DNA of 64,000 nucleotides from Trissonchulus latispiculum (Eukaryota > Nematoda > Enoplea > Enoplida > Ironidae): the NCBI GenBank assembly GCA_030248195.1, contig JASAND010012799.1, positions 1 to 64,000 of the forward strand. Direction: 5' to 3'. This document shows, in pieces, positions 46,240-59,348 of the stretch (positions are counted from its first letter, which is position 1; every line of letters starts with the position of its first letter). The notes under the pieces were generated by a model. The model was not told the DNA's origin, searched no databases, and worked only from the letters and a program-made list of their open reading frames with translations. A program made the position numbers and the translations under genes.

Positions 46240-47080
46240 GTGAGCGGAAAGCAAAAGGGTGAAAGATTGAGTTGGTCTAGGAAAAAATTGATTGCCCCGA
46301 TCTTATTTCCTGAAGTGATCTAGTGGTCTAATGTTCATAAGCTACACAATACATTTCGTAAAGGATGCAATACAGACTTTTTCAATGCTGTTAAAATTTT
46401 TATTCCGCCGGGGGCGGAATACTTGTAATGGATTGACCCTAGTTTGGCAGGAAAATTTATGACAGTTCCACTTTGTAGCCTATGTTTAACACACAATCCT
46501 AGTCAGTGTGGTTTTTTTCCAGTGGTGGCTGAAATTTATTTGAAGGAACCGTTACAAATATGTAAAATTTATGCATGCTCGGCATTACTTTTGCCGACTT
46601 TTAATTGTTTGAATTCAGTTTTTAAACTTTGTTAGTAAAGGGGGCTTAAACTATTTTTCCTGTACACACTATTCATACTGCTGTATATAATACCTATGTA
46701 TTAAATGTTACAATGCATTAAACTGGATTGACTACGTTTCGTTGGAATCAGATTGACCTTTCTGTAAACCAGTTTTCACAAGCTTGACTTTAATTGTTGC
46801 ACCTTTTATAGCAGTCACTGATGTAACAAAAGAGATGATCCTTTGGGCGTGTGAAAGACGGGCTTAGGCCTGAACTTAGGTTTATCTGCCATTGCAAAAG
46901 ATGGCGGATTCGAATGATGTGCTAAAGCTAAGCAGAGTTTCTCAAAATACGAATTTTAGAAATATAATATATGTGAAGAGTAATTTTCATTTCAATCTAT
47001 CTAACAGAACATCCTAAAACTTTGCTAAGAGATACTCCCGCTGAACGGAGTTAAAATAAAATGTTTTTCAGGTGCTGTTC
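46240..47080. other. Mostly non-coding
   Basis: Apart from the possible second exon at 46522-46635 nothing is supported. Confidence 0.35.
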
Positions 47081-47084
47081 TTTA

Positions 47085-47560
47085 AAACTAACCCTTTCGA
47101 TCCAACTTCAACAGCATTCTGCAGCAAGGATATTACTTTTGTTTACAAGCTTACCCAAGGACTAATCGACGTGGACCCAGAGAATTTTTACATTATCAAC
47201 TTATATCCAAAATAGAGGACATAATTTCAAAATATTTAAAGACCGTTAAAAATTAGTCTGTCGTCGAAATAATCTGACCGCTCGTGTGTGTAATATTTGC
47301 AATAATTTACCTTCTGAAGCTGTAAACGCCCAAAGTGTAATCTTGTCTAAGAGTAGGCTTAACGATATATGTGATTTATCAGTTTATCTAAAGGCCTTAG
47401 CGCCAGAAGTCGGCTAATCGGCTCTGCTAAGTCCTAGGATCTGCAAATCATAAAGTATCCTGTCGTACATATTTACTGATTTGTCTGTGTACTCTGATTA
47501 GCACTGTTGTGAACTGCGCCATGGCTATTATTAAACTATTAAACTATTAAACTATTTTCA
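47085..47560 (+). mobile_element. CR1-like LINE, 3' fragment (decayed)
   Basis: Frames broken by stops and shifts read FVYKLTQGLIDVDPENFY, RGHNFKIFKDR and NNLPSEAVNAQSV..SKSRLND. These match the well-known C-terminal end of CR1/Jockey-clade reverse transcriptases (pattern: Y-K-hh-G-hh-D-h-D-P-E-F, R-G-H, N-x-LP-E-hV-A-S-h-N-K-x-R-L). A UTR follows and the copy ends in three 8-bp TATTAAAC units, a typical CR1 3' end. It is 5'-truncated, with the RT core missing. Confidence 0.78.
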
Positions 47561-47573
47561 CTCAACTATTTTC

Positions 47574-47579
47574 ACTGAC

Positions 47580-47626
<47 letters not shown>

Positions 47627-47664
47627 CATACATATATATATATACATATATACATCAGTCAGTT
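47574..47664. repeat. (TA)n tract in a hairpin
   Basis: actgactgatgtata, then (TA)n with a few TACA interruptions, then tatacatcagtcagt. The flanks are inverted, so the whole tract can form a cruciform. Confidence 0.85.
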
Positions 47665-48440
47665 TCTGGTACACGCCGACTTCAGCATAAACTAAATTAG
47701 CTTATACTCTGCTCATTTATAGACCCTATGCATTGTATTCACATGGCAAAATATGAAGGAATTTGTTTCACCCAATTTCGAGATATAAGCGGTTGAATTT
47801 GAGCTGTTTTGATTCCTAGGCGGTGTGGTTCAGATATCAGTTATGGACTGTTTATTGATGTGCTAAAGCGGATCAACCCATGAGTTCCATATCATAAACA
47901 AGGTCTATTATTGCGGTTTTGTTTGTGCTAACCTATGTGTAATTTCACTTTCACCATCTTAAGAAAGATTACAAAACAGGAGCATAGGAGACTATATTGA
48001 GAACATGCTTTTGCAAGCTTTATCGCTAAAAATAGTTTTGTATAAAAAACCGAGTCGGGATTTTTTCTGTGCTCTTCCCTAGTTGTATTAGCTATATGCA
48101 TGCCAAATATTGCCGAGAAAAAGTGGAACCTCCGACTTCCACACTCATAAAGGTGCGTATCGTTCACATCTGTAATCTCGTAACGTCGTACAAACGGTTT
48201 TGATGGAACGGACGTTAGGCATGCGGAAACGTTTAGGAAAAAAGGACCCTGCTATGCCCAAGCCGATTTCGGATCAAATCCCAAATATTACCTTATCAGG
48301 TCGAACAACCCGTAGCGTTAATAGAAGGGCTATGAGGAAATGCCCTTATTAATTTTTTCTGAACATGTTTGTGCTGGAGCAGAGGTTAAACATGCTAAAA
48401 TTTATACTTTTAAACAATCATTACTAGCTTTCGTATACGG
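47665..48440. other. Non-coding, no gene seen
   Basis: No feature supported. Confidence 0.35.
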
Positions 48441-48448
48441 TGTAGTAT

Positions 48449-48792
<344 letters not shown>

Positions 48793-48999
48793 TTCTGTCT
48801 TGGGTTGTTCTGTACGATCAGATGATATATATGAGGTAACTCTGCTTTGTGATCAGATACGAAATCAGCACAGCTGGTTCCATATTTTTTAATTTGTAAA
48901 ACTTTTTAGCATGTCTTATAGTTTGTTCCAATGCAAACATGCACCGATAAAAATTATAAATTTGGCTGGCTACATTTGACTGGATGACTATATTGACAT

Positions 49000-49510
49000 C
49001 CGGTTGACCGGATGACTATATTTGGTTCTACGAAAATTTGGATTGCAGATGAGTAATCGACGCCCCCGAATTACCACAGGATCAACTTTTTAGCAAAAGC
49101 AAAAACATGTTCCGTACCGCGTTTTTAACCCTTTCATTTGAAAATGGTGGCCCTTAAAACGGCAGTTGGGATAAGCAACAGCACGGTGTGGTCACTTCAT
49201 TTCAAATGGTTGCCCATAAGAGGCCAGTTGGGATAAGCAACAGCGCGGTAGCCACTTTGAAAATGGTTGCCCTTAAAAGGGCAGTTGGGATAAGGAATTT
49301 CGGAGGACTATATTGGGTTCTCCGAACATTTGGATTGCAGATTTGTAATCGACGCCCCCAAATTACCATAGGACCAACTTTTTAGCGAAAGCGAAGACAG
49401 GAAATTCCTTTCTTTTTCTGACCATTCCATTTGAAAATGGTTGCCCATAAAAGGACAGTTGGGATAAGCAACAACACCGTGTGACCGCTTTTTCAAGGTG
49501 TTACAGTTCG
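49000..49510. repeat. Tandem repeat, period about 293 bp, with nested subrepeats
   Basis: tttggattgcagat..gtaatcgacgcccc occurs at about 49038 and 49331. A shorter subrepeat, ggttgccc(t/a)taaaagg followed by cagttgggataagcaacagc, occurs at about 49145, 49205, 49265 and 49437. Confidence 0.8.
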
Positions 49511-49608
49511 AAAAGTTGATCATATTCCCAAATGCTTTCATTTGATATCACACATGACCACTTCTGAACGCTTTCATATTTCACCTCCTCCAGAACCCCG
49601 ACCTCCAG

Positions 49609-50367
49609 GGCCCTGTTGCACCAACTTTTAATCAGTAATCAGTAATCACTAATCAGCAATCAGTAATCAGTAAGTTATTTTCCGTTTCACAAGACTACTG
49701 ATTACTGATTGCTGATTACTGATTACTGATTACACTTGAAACACACGTTCTTCATATACTTTACTGATTACTGATTAGATGAGAAATGGACGTCCATACA
49801 TTTACTGGTTACTGATTACGTAGGAAATATGGCTGATTGTGGGATATTGCTGGCCCAGAAACTCAACAGAAAAAAGGACTACCTAATTGCAGCTTTACTA
49901 GTACATTTTAAAAATTTATAGTTTATTTTTAATTTTTGTAGCTTATCCATTTTATTGATTTTAGTGCTAACTGTACTTATTGGCTTTCCAAGAGTGGAAA
50001 ACTGCTTCAACATATATTTATTGCGGAAGTAGGAATATTTGCTAGAAATCGGTGAAATTCACCTGATAACAAAGTATTTACTAAGTATTAATGAAGAGGT
50101 TCACGAAATATGCCCCTAATTACTGAAAAATTAGACTGATTGTGCAGTAATCATGGTAAAGGAGACTGATTAAATTTAAGCGAAAATAATCAGTAATCAG
50201 TGAAGAGTTTGGTGCAACAACTTACTGATTATTCACTGATTATTCACTGATTATTTTCTGATTACTGATTACTGATTACTGATTGTAATCAGTAAAGTTG
50301 GTGCAACAGATTTTACTGATTACTGATTACTGATTAATCAGTAATCAGTGGTTGGTGCAACAGGGCC
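49609..50367. mobile_element. PIF/Harbinger-like MITE
   Basis: TIRs GGCCCTGTTGCACCAAC and GTTGGTGCAACAGGGCC, with CAG on both flanks (49606-49608, 50368-50370) as a 3-bp TSD. Both ends are packed with repeats of ATCAGTAATCAG/CTGATTACTGATT. 759 bp, no ORF. Harbinger is inferred from the TIR start and the 3-bp TSD. Confidence 0.75.
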
Positions 50368-50379
50368 CAGGTCCCTGGG

Positions 50380-50930
50380 GGTCAGGGCTTGCATCCACCG
50401 ACTTCGGTCTTATGCTCATCGTGTTCAGCGACCCCGATTTACAATATTTGGGTACCACCCCAATGCCGAAAAACGCTGTTTTTGGCCGTTTTTAGACCAT
50501 TTTAAAATTTTCGGACATAGAAATTTTTCGAAGTCCAAATGTCCAAAAACACTATTTTTTCCATTTTTGACCATCTATTAAAATCGAACCAGATCGAAAT
50601 TCGGAAAAAACATAAACTTGCTAAGTACCATTGCCTAGATATTCAAAAAATAGCATAGAAAAATTTTTCCTATGGGCCGTTCGAAATATCGAGTTAGCAC
50701 AAAAATGGAAAAAATCATGCTGAATAAAAGAACCCCACTTTCAAACCCGTATGAGAAAGTCGATTTTTTCAAAGTTCATTTTTCCGGGCATGTTTGGTAT
50801 CATTCGAAAGCTCTTGGCCTGGAGATTTCAAAACTGTAAATATTAGCTCTTAATGCCTTCCCGTTAATTAGTTATGCCTAATTAGCACTTTTCAAAATCC
50901 GCAAAGTGCCTTTATAGCTCATATTATGGG
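50380..50930. other. Non-coding, no gene seen
   Basis: Low-information AT-rich sequence. The phrase tccatttttgaccatc (50559) recurs near 54717. Confidence 0.35.
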
Positions 50931-50969
50931 GAGCTCTCCGAGCTCCCACATGACTCACAGAGACGAACG

Positions 50970-51617
50970 TGAAACTGGACACTCTTATCACGCTCCGCCA
51001 ACCGTTTCGAATAGTCCGCCATGAACAGATTGTAGGCTGTTTTGGCCCGCTTCAGCAGCACCTGAGTTGACCAGGGTGTGTCTCAGCCTAGCGGGAGAAG
51101 AGGGCCACCTCCAGCTCTAGGGGACAATCGTTGAGCAACTGTTTTCGGACCTGCTGAAAGAAGGCCTTGCACTGGTCAGCCGAGAAGGGTGGACAGGCCT
51201 GGGCAATCTGTTCCCAGTGGACAGCTGGCGATAGCTGATGCCGGCGCGCTGGCCTCGACCCCCATGCTGGTGCTGTGGAAGTGGCGGTGCTGCAGCACCA
51301 CATTCCGGCGGTTGATCAGGAGGAGCGTAAAGCGCCTGCATGGCATCGCGCATGCGTAGATAGTCCTCGTGCGCCATCACTCGTTCTTTCAGGCTGGGAC
51401 CCGCTGCACTGTTGGTACAGGCTTCATCCCCGATATCCTCCCCATTCACCAGTAGATCAGGCGATTTATTGATCTGATTTTCATCCTGATCAGCTAGATC
51501 GATCGACTGGCCATCGATTGTGCTGAGAGTGGAATCCTTTCGGGAACGCTTCTTCTTCGAAGAGCCTTCGGCGTCGTTAGCTGGATCGGCAGTTCGATGT
51601 TTCTTATGTTTTCCCAT
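50970..51617 (-). pseudogene. HMG-box-like gene, 5' part, left copy (broken)
   Basis: The minus-strand ATG at 51617 opens MGKHKKHRTADPANDAEGSS, a Lys-rich KKKRSRKDS patch, then STIDGQSIDLADQDENQINK. The region shared with the tandem array follows (VNGEDIGDEACT, LRMRDAMQALYAPPDQPPEC). A 7-bp deletion near 51225 shifts the frame. In the original frame a TGG has become TAG (51088-51090), and a one-base loss follows. The last coding part corresponds to RAKTA.NLFMAEYSKR-like, the first helix of a putative HMG-box. The donor seen in the array (CAG|GTTAGT) is altered to CAC|GTTCGT. Probably a non-functional duplicate. Confidence 0.75.
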
Positions 51618-51696
51618 CAGTTTAAAGTACGTACGTAATAAGTGGACGGACAGATACAAAATGACCAACTGATTTAGAGAATCGAAATTCACAGAA

Positions 51697-52565
51697 ATGG
51701 AATCAAGGTAATATTTCAGAAATAAGAAACAAGAGAAGAGGACCACCTCCAGATCTAGGGGACAAGGTCTAGAAGGTCTTCCCCTTTCCAGCCGAGAAGG
51801 GTGGACAGGCCTGGGCAATCTGTTCCCAGTGGACAGCGGTCAGCTGGCGATAGCTGAGGCTGGCGCGCTGACCTCGACCTCCATGCTGGTGCTGTGGAAG
51901 TGGCGGTGCTGCAGCACCACATTCCGGCGGTTGATCAGGAAGAGCGTAAAGCGCCTGCATGGCATGAAATGGAACCAAGGTAATATCTTAGAAATAAGAA
52001 ATAAGAGAAGAGGGCCACCTCCAGCTCTAGGGGACAATCGTTGAGCAACTGTTTCCGGACCTGCTGAAAGAAGGTCTTGCACTGGTCAACCGAGAAGGGT
52101 GGACAGGCCTGGGCAATCTGTTCCCAGTGGACAGCTGGCGATAGCTGAGGCCGGCGCGCTGACCTCGACCCCCATGCTGGTGCTGTGAAAGTGGCGGTGC
52201 TGCAGCACCACATTCCGGCGGTTGATCAGGAGGAGCGTAAAGCGCCTGCATGGCATGAAATGGAACCAAAGTAATATCTCATAAATAAGAAATAAGAGAA
52301 GAGGGCCACCTCCAGCTCTAGGGGACAATCGTTGAGCAACTGTTTCCGGACCTGCTGAAAGAAGGTCTTGCACTGGTCAACCGAGAAGGGTGGACAGGCC
52401 TGGGCAATCTGTTCCCAGTGGACAGCTGGCGATAGCTGAGGCCGGCGCGCTGACCTCGACCCCCACGCTGGTGCTGTGGAGGTAGCGGTGCTGCAGCACC
52501 ACATTCCGGCGGTTGATCAGGAGGAGCGTTGACTGCATGGCATGGCATTCCTGCATGGCATCGCG
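51697..52565 (-). repeat. Partial exon tandem repeats, period about 272-291 bp
   Basis: Three successive units, starting near 51699, 51971 and 52262. Each joins a 5'-flank piece (ggaaccaaggtaatatct ... aataagagaagag) to an internal slice of the HMG-like exon (from LLNDCPLELEVALF back to MQALYAPP). Units 2 and 3 carry the same 7-bp deletion as the main copy. The first does not, but has its own deletion (…SAGKGKTF). The junction is always at the codons for CHAMQAL/atgccatgcagg. Confidence 0.85.
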
Positions 52566-52629
52566 CATGCGCAGATATGTAAATTGGCTAATAATAATAA
52601 TAATAATGTCTAAATCGGCATAATTCACG

Positions 52630-54703
52630 ATCTAGTTGTACATGAAAAATGTTCATTATGAGAAGGTGGCAGCTGGTGTTGTTGCGTATGAACAAAAGGT
52701 TCCCGTATAATTTGTTACAGCAATCAGAAAGTGCATAATGTCGGACCGTAGAAGTGTACGGTGTACTGATGTATATTGAAAAAAAAACTAAAAACGAACT
52801 GATGAATGCTTATATCTACTAGTTCAGTTTTTGAAAAGCCTAGTACGCGCATCCGTTGCATACTACAGCGTTTAGGAAGTTCCTAAGTGGAACAATTTCA
52901 AGGTTGTTCTGGAAACTTTTTGTTAGATTGTGGATACTCTGTTTGGCCAGTTTATACAAAGGATATTTTTTACGATATTTAAAGCATTTTATTATAAAAT
53001 CTCAATTTACTGAAAAAGCATGTCTCCAATATGTTAAAGTTTAACTATATTGTGTTTTTCCATCTCCAATATTTAGCTTAAATTTTCAAGCAAAATATTT
53101 TACAGAATATTTTAATTGCATCTTAATAGTAAACGGGTATTAGACAACAGTACCTAGAAGCAATGTAACTGCCGGACAGACACGTGGCACAAGGTTTTAA
53201 GAGATAACAATTTAATGGGTCGACAGACAAAGCAGCAGCAGCTGCTCTCAAAGAAAAGGCATTAGGCTGGACAGATTGTAGAAAGTAGACGTGTGGTGCA
53301 GCAAACAGCCATGAAATTGAAATGTTGGAATTTTGTAGGGTTTTGATTGGCAGTTAGACTTGCAAAAAAGACGACTGTTGTCTGCTCTACAATTTTAGAC
53401 ATTTAGAACGCCTCTCTGCACGTAGGACGACTGGTAAGGATAGGTTGCTTTCAACACAGATAGCTAAGAATTTCAAGATATATGGAAGCCGGTTTACGCA
53501 AAATATTCTGGATCAAACATCCATCTGAACAATTAATCCCCCGATTGAACCTCAATTATATAACACCCACCTTGTTGAGGCAAGTTTTAATGTCTCTGCA
53601 TTACAGTACTTTGCGTGTTTGTTCTAAGCGTTTTGTCAGATGCATAACTTTACTTATATCAAGAGGGCATAATAACTAGTCAATAGAAAAAAACATTATA
53701 TACAGTTAACGGCTGATGTTCTTTTAACTGAATACCCACTACACAATTCTGTAAGATCACTCGCTCTTGTGTTTATGTCGTAGCGATACTGTAATTTGGC
53801 AAATTGGTTGGCAAACTTTGCACACTTGCCAATGATTTTGGACAAACTGTATTTTCCAAATGCGAACTTTGTCAACTAAAGATTGGCAAAACTAAGGATT
53901 TCTTAAACAAAACAACCTCGTAATCAATGAAACTCTCCCGTTTAATACCGCCCAAAAATAAGGATCATAGGAAAGTTCGATAAATACGGTTACTGCCATT
54001 TTAATGCGGCTTGTCCAGCTTTCTTTTTGGGTATTTCTTGGTTTTATTTAAAACTTCTTATATTTAGAAATCAAAATTTGGAAATCACAGACTGTCTTCC
54101 TGTACTGAGTTTAAAATTATCACAGGAAAGTATAAATTACGAGAACAGACAGCCTTTAAATAAAGTTGCAATTTGTACTGCACGTTTTTGAGCTTAAAGT
54201 AAAAGCTGCGTTAAATGACTTCATTAATGGGGTTCCTTTAGGTTAATTCCACATTTTGAATATTTCAATCTATTTCCCAGGAAAGTTTTTAAAACATACA
54301 AAATTAATTTGTTATGAATTTCTTTGTGAAGGACACTGAGCGGTTTTAATTTGATTTGCTTCTACAACCTTTTCTGCTGACCTCCTGGTTTTTGCCTTGC
54401 AGGCAGAAACAGAGCTGCCTGCTTTGCCTTCCAAAATTTTGATCCATGTTTTGACTTTCCTTCTCAATTTTGGTGGCCTTGTTACAGGGTCATCATTAGT
54501 CCTTATCCTGCTTATCTGACACTGTGAGTCTTTTTGATATCTGCTCGTGTGAGTGCCTCTCGTTTAAGCCTTACAGTTGATTAATTAGCTTGAATTAACC
54601 TCTGCTATTGATATTGGCTTCACATGAACTGTCCTGGTTCCATCTCGTTTCTCAAACTATTATATTTTGTCCTATTATATGTGCTACTATTAAATCAAAA
54701 CAT
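52630..54703. repeat. Left arm of a 6.3-kb inverted duplication
   Basis: It starts at gatctagttgtacatgaaaa and ends near attaaatcaaaacataaag. It pairs in inverted order with 57231-58931 (e.g. aggcagaaacagagctgcct at 54406 with ggctgctctgtttctgcct at 57515). The left arm is longer by several hundred bases (e.g. around 53600-53830). A conserved fragment QTVFS.CELCQLKIGKTKDF is readable in both arms in a broken frame, suggesting a decayed ORF. Confidence 0.88.
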
Positions 54704-57230
54704 AAAGAGCTATTCTTTTCCATTTTTGACCATCCATAAAAATCGGCACCAGGCCTAGAATTTATAGAATTGTAATTCAGTAAATATTTAACCTTTCCCA
54801 TGCAATATTGTTTGTTTGACAGATCTCTTATTCAAATTAACTTTTAGGTGCTATCACAGTGACTGCTGTGTGATACTCTGCTGTCACCTAAAATCACACA
54901 CATACACACATAGAGCACCTGTGCACAAGTCAGTCACGCACACCCATCTTGACACTACGTGGCAGCATGCTCAGACTTTTCCAAATGCAATCATAATTTT
55001 GATAAAAACATTTGCTAAAACATATGCTTAATCAAGCGTATCATCGTAGTACAACAAAGCCAGATATGTCGCAGTGCGAAACGGCCTATGGCAGCCTACT
55101 TTATGATTTTGCAATTGTTTTGCCATATAGCTTAAACAATCTATTTCCGGTTTAACGATTAAGATATGTTTTCTTTTTCTACTTGGCTTTTGCATCACCA
55201 TGGTTAAATCAGTGGAACGCTAACAATTTACAATACTGATACAAAATGTTTAAGTATAGGCTTCTCCTTCCTTTAAGGGGGAGGTAGCTTTTTGGCAGAT
55301 TTTCGATCATCTCAAATTTTGCTTATTTTTACTTATTTTGTAATCCCCATTGGTTCTTAAAACAAGAAGAGAGCGTTTTGCGTAATATTGCTTTGGAACA
55401 GAACAAAAATGTGCCCTGTACTAAAAATAATAACCATAAAAAATAATCGGACAATCTAGTAAATACAGAATTATCCTGATAAGAGCATGTAAGGTTTCAT
55501 TCAACGAGCTAAAACTCATTAGCTTTGTAGCTAATTCCCTCTGTAGAGATTTGAGTGAGTAGAAACTTGATCTCTGACTGAATAAAGCTGATTGCGTGTA
55601 CGTCGGACGTGTCTGTTGCTGAACGCGAATACACCTAATTACCCTTAGCCAACTAAAAGCGAGATGAAATTAAATCATTTTCAAATTTATTCATTATTAT
55701 TGCAAATGGGAAAAACACAAGAGAGACCATAAACTAGGCTAAGTACAAGCAAACAAAGTAACCATGAACGAACAAACTGCGAACCGCAAATAATAACAAA
55801 ATTGGGATAAGCGACACTAGATAATGCGGAAATACGCCACCTCCAAATACTAACACTATCTGAAACCCGACCGAACTTAATGACAATTCCAAGCCAATTA
55901 GCTGAATTTGAGCGCGCAATCGCCAAATGGAAAATTAGTTGAGACCAGTGATACATACACACAAGTACAAGGCCAATCCGAAATGTACTTGCCAAAATCT
56001 TCACACGCCTTACCTAACTTTCTGTTCTATACAGACTGTTTCTTGCATTAATGCGATTGATGCAAATTATGCAAATTGATGCAAATTTATGCAAATTACC
56101 TTTTCAGTGAAATAATTACGGTGCAACCATTAATAAGGATTAAAATAATGGGCACATGACTAGAGCTCTCGGTTGCCTCAGTAAAACATTCCAATAGATT
56201 TAAGTTCATTAAATCAGGTTATTTAAAAGCCAAACTGACATTGTTTACAAATATTGAATACGGCGGAGAGCTTGCAATCTTGGGGGCATAGAGGTATTGT
56301 TTCCAGACATTGCTCACAAATATTGAACGCAAGGGAACGCTTGAAGTCTTGCAGGCACAGAGGGTGCTGTTTCTGAGGAGCTAGAACTGTGTCTCCACTG
56401 ATCGGATGAAGGTAGCCTTACATCATTGTCCATCAAACGTCGATTCTGTCATTTTTACTGAAAGTTCAATTGCTCTATTCCCGAAATCTAAGAAACAAAG
56501 ACTTGCGAGAATGTAGATATGCTTTCGGCTTTAACATATGTTAGGTCGCATTTCAGACAACGAACAGAAATATTAATTTAGAAACAGGCACAGAATAAAA
56601 ATACAAGCCAGCCCCCAGGATGTTTGTAAAGAGCCCTTCAAACAGAAAATGTGAAAGATTTTTTGGCTTCTCCCCGATAATTTTTCAGAATTCCCCACCG
56701 AAATGTTTTGACACGCTGCTGCGATGAACCACCCAACAATAGAAACGACAGGAATTCTCACCCTACTATGATTATTTTCTGACACGTGGATGAATTATGT
56801 AAATTAGATTTTCGCATGTTAATTCTGAAATACACAATAACAGTTCTGAGTGTCTTTTTTAAATATGTCAATTGAAATCAAAGTTGAACATTGATTCAGT
56901 TGGGGTGTTGCCTTTCTAAAGTGGGATGTATTATTCTCATTGGTTGAATAAATGCTATTGTTTAGTAATGGATCTGTCTCAGAAAACACTACATTTTTTA
57001 TGATCAGGTTAATGGGTTAACCAATTTTGGGATGCCATGGAATTGGTTTGTTGTCTTATTAAATTATAAGTTCTTGTTATATTTTGTCACTATATACCAA
57101 CCAGCCCCTGCTGTTTGAATTCTTTTATTGCTCTGACACATTTATGGTTATCTCACCCTGCTCTGTGATAATCTGAGTCCTACTACTATCTACTTTGACC
57201 TGGCGGCCTTATTTACCTTCGGATGCAGAT
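54704..57230. other. Spacer between inverted arms, no gene supported
   Basis: 2.5 kb without a convincing gene. A 105-residue minus ORF at 55687-56004 is hydrophobic but has no recognisable motif. Near 56050-56095, gatgcaaatt(g/t)atgcaaatt repeats a short octamer-like word. Confidence 0.5.
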
Positions 57231-58931
57231 CTATGTTTTGATTTAATAATAGGACATATAATAGGACAAAATATAATAATTTGAGAAACTCGATGGAACC
57301 AGGACAGTTCATGTGAAGCCAATATCAATAGCAGAGGCTAATTCAAGCTAATTAATCAACTATAAGGCTTAAACAGGAAGCCCTCACAGGAGCAGATATC
57401 AAAAAGACTCACAGTGTCAGATAAGCAGGATAAGGACTAATGATGACCCTGTAACAAGGCCACCAAAATTGAGAAGGAAAGTCAAGCATGGATCAAACTT
57501 TTGGAAGGCAAAGCAGGCTGCTCTGTTTCTGCCTGCAAGGCAAAAATCAGGAGGTCAGCAGAAAAGGTTGTAAAAGCAAATCAAATTAAAACCGCTCAGT
57601 GTCCTTCATAAAGCAATTCATAACAAATTGATTAAGTATGTTTTAAAAACTTTCCTGGGAAATCGATAGAAATATTCGAAATGTGGAATTAGCCTAAAGG
57701 AACCCCATTAATGAAGTCATTTAACGCAGGTTTTACTTTTTATTGTAAGCTCAAAAACGTGCAGTACAAATTGCAACTTTATTTAAAGGCTGTCATTTCT
57801 CGTAATTTATACTTTCCTTTAATAATTTTCAACTCAGTACAGGAAGACAGTCTGTGAATTCTAAATTCTGATTTCTAAATCTAAGAAACTTTAAATAAAA
57901 TCAAGAAATACATAAAAGAAAGCTGGACAAGCCGCATTAAAATGGCAGTAACCGTATTTATCGAACCTTCCTATGATCCTTATTTTTGTGCAGTATTAAA
58001 CGGGAGAGTTTCATTGATTACGAGGTTGTTGTTTAAGAAATCCTTAGTTTTGCCAATCTTTAGTTGACAAAGTTCGCATTCGGAAAATACAGTTTGTTTA
58101 GATTTTATAATAAAATGCTTTAAATATAGCAAGCCACTTGAAACTTGCCTCAACAAGGTGGGCCTTATATAATTGAGGTTTAATCGGGGGATCAATTGTT
58201 TGGATGTTTGTTCCAGAATATTTTCGTAAACCGGCTTCCATATATCTTGCATTTCTTAGCTATCTGTGTTGAAAGCAACCTATCCTTATCAGCCGTCCTA
58301 CGCGCAGAGAGGCGTTCTAAATGTCTAAAATTATAGAGCAGAAAGCAGCCGTCCTTTTTGCAAGTCTAAGTGCCAATCAAAACCCTACAAAATTCCAACA
58401 TTTTAATTTCATGGCTGTTTGCTGCACCACACGTCTACTTTCTACAATCTGTCTAGCCTAATGCTTTTTTCTTTGACAGCAGCTGCTGCTGCTTTGTCTG
58501 TCGACCCACTAAATTGTTATCTTTTAAAACCGTGTGCCACGTGTCTTTCCGGCAGTTAAATTGCTTCTAGGTACTGTTGTCTAATACCCGTGTACTATTA
58601 AGATGCAATTAAAATATTCTGTAAAATATTTTGCTTGAAAATTTAAGCTAAATATTGGAGATGGAAAAACACAATATAGTTAAACTTTAACATATTGGAA
58701 ACATGCTTTTTTCAGTAAATTTAGATTTTATAATAAAATGCTTTAAATATCGTAAAAAATATCCTTTCAATTCCTCTCAATAGACATCAGTACACCGTAC
58801 ACTTCTACGGTCCGACATTATGCACTTTCTGATTGCTGTAACAAATTATACGGTCACAAACCTTTTGTACATACGCAACAACACCAACTGCCACCTTCTC
58901 ATAATGAACATTTTTCATGTACAACTAGATC
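57231..58931. repeat. Right arm of the 6.3-kb inverted duplication
   Basis: Inverted, diverged copy of 52630-54703, with several deletions relative to it. The minus-strand ORF at 57980-58252 (includes KQLIPRLNLNYIRPTLLRQV) matches an open stretch in the left arm, again a likely ORF relic. Confidence 0.88.
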
Positions 58932-59001
58932 TAAAGCTTTTCCATATTCATTGTCTTTGTAAACAGCAGGTTGTAAGTAGTTAACAAGCAAACAGTAATA
59001 C

Positions 59002-59341
59002 CAAGAGTACATAATACATAAGAGTATGACAGCTGGCACACTCTATGTATTATCAGCTTGCACATCCTCTGCACGCTAACGGCTGACCCCCCCCAATTGA
59101 ACCCCAGTGACCCCCCCCGCAAATTTACCCAGTCGAAACGGGGGTACGCTCACTCGCTCTATGCTTGTGTGCTAAAGCTCGAAAACCCAAGTACTACGTG
59201 CGCGAGTTTTGTGCCTGATTAGAGCTTTAGAACACATTCATAGCGGCCAAAATCTTTTGAAGTGAAGGGCCAGAGGATGTGTCACGCCTATAATACATAG
59301 GGTATGACTGCTGTCATACTCTTATGTATTATGTACTCTTG
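59002..59341. mobile_element. CAAGAGTAC-family MITE, 7-bp TSD GTAATAC
   Basis: caagagtacataatacataa plus gagtatgacagc at the left is mirrored by gctgtcatactcttatgtat plus tatgtactcttg at the right. The 7-bp repeat GTAATAC flanks both sides (58995-59001, 59342-59348). The interior has C-runs and no ORF. It inserted between the right arm and the HMG-like copy. Confidence 0.88.
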
Positions 59342-59348
59342 GTAATAC

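Noticed and set aside
55687..56004. Hydrophobic 105-codon ORF
   Set aside because: No family motif, no splice context, AT-rich intergenic composition.
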